Shown piece by piece: positions 14,136 through 14,184 of a DNA stretch of 14,184 nucleotides. The position numbers and the translations under genes were made by a program. Origin of the DNA: Dethiothermospora halolimnae (lineage in GTDB: Bacteria; Bacillota; Clostridia; Tissierellales; VENL01); contig NZ_JBAKFX010000076.1 of NCBI RefSeq assembly GCF_037577855.1, positions 1-14,184 on the forward strand, given 5' to 3'. The stretch's first letter is position 1. Each line of letters begins with the position of its first letter. Below the pieces are notes generated by a model. That model was not told where the DNA came from, searched no databases, and saw nothing but the letters and a program-made list of their open reading frames with translations.

Positions 14136-14184
14136 ATGCCTAAAAATAATAAAAATAACAAGAGTTATACAAAAGAATTTAAAA
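14136..14184 (+). CDS. Start of a transposase, OrfA-like (partial, runs off the window)
   Basis: An ATG at 14136 preceded by AAGGAG (14123-14128, 7 nt spacing) opens a frame of 16 visible codons, beginning MPKNNKNN and continuing to SYTKEFK. A basic, Lys/Asn-rich start followed by a 'Y-x-x-E-F-K' block is typical of the first helix of the helix-turn-helix domain (Transposase_8/HTH_Tnp_1) in OrfA of IS3-family elements. It lies on the strand opposite to the eut genes. Too little is present to assign a subgroup, and another transposase family remains possible. Confidence 0.62.
   Translation, partial: MPKNNKNNKSYTKEFK

Larger units (their letters stand above)
14065..14184 (+). mobile_element. 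Left end of an insertion sequence (probably IS3 family), cut by the window edge
   Basis: Homology to the eutW kinase stops near 14059 and is followed by an AT-rich stretch with its own promoter, a ribosome site and a rightward reading frame that looks like the start of a transposase. A TG at 14065-14066 could be the 5'-TG terminus common in IS3-family elements. The exact border is uncertain within about 14057-14066, because the other end and any target duplication lie outside the window. The family call rests mainly on the 16 visible residues of the reading frame. An assembly join is a less likely alternative. Confidence 0.68.

Overview
The window is one long ethanolamine-utilisation (eut) bacterial-microcompartment operon, entirely on the minus strand, from an AT-rich low-GC Gram-positive bacterium. 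A Clostridia-type host is inferred from the strong AT bias, the AGGAGG ribosome sites, the EutVW/ANTAR-type leader, the PduL-type phosphotransacylase and the gene order. I cannot name the species.

Layout, in transcription order (right to left). At the right edge (about 14060-14184) is the first ~120 bp of an insertion sequence, probably IS3 family, with a promoter and the start of a transposase gene reading rightwards out of the window. It abuts the last ~93 codons of a sensor histidine kinase (eutW), which therefore looks interrupted. Between the eutW stop and eutA lies a compact riboregulator: two hexaloop hairpins (the ANTAR/EutV recognition pattern), the second overlapping the 5' arm of a strong intrinsic terminator. 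Then follow eutA (reactivase), eutB and eutC (ethanolamine ammonia-lyase), eutL (trimeric shell protein), a BMC shell protein with a long charged tail and Rho_N/SAP-like end (eutK-like), eutE (acetaldehyde dehydrogenase), eutM (shell hexamer), eutT (cobalamin adenosyltransferase), eutD (PduL-type phosphotransacylase), eutJ (actin/DnaK-fold protein), a ~220-aa eut hypothetical protein, eutN (vertex pentamer), a 102-aa uncharacterised protein, a second EutM-like hexamer, eutH (ethanolamine transporter), eutQ (cupin) and eutG (iron alcohol dehydrogenase). A perfect intrinsic terminator closes the operon at 164-194. The last ~160 bases hold no recognisable gene.

How it works together: EutH brings in ethanolamine. 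EutBC, with adenosylcobalamin made by EutT and kept active by EutA, splits it to acetaldehyde and ammonia inside a shell built from EutL, EutM, the EutM paralogue, the EutK-like protein and EutN. EutE makes acetyl-CoA, EutG recycles NADH by making ethanol, and EutD makes acetyl phosphate; EutQ is proposed to act with it. EutJ and the two uncharacterised proteins are likely assembly or cofactor accessories. EutV, EutP and EutS are not in the window and would be expected beyond the insertion.

The main points of interest are the apparent IS interruption of the ethanolamine sensor next to an intact antitermination target, a palindromic IS end that could act as a divergent promoter, a shell protein with a candidate nucleic-acid-binding tail, a ~40-residue module shared by EutT and both uncharacterised proteins, and encapsulation-peptide-like helices on several cargo proteins.
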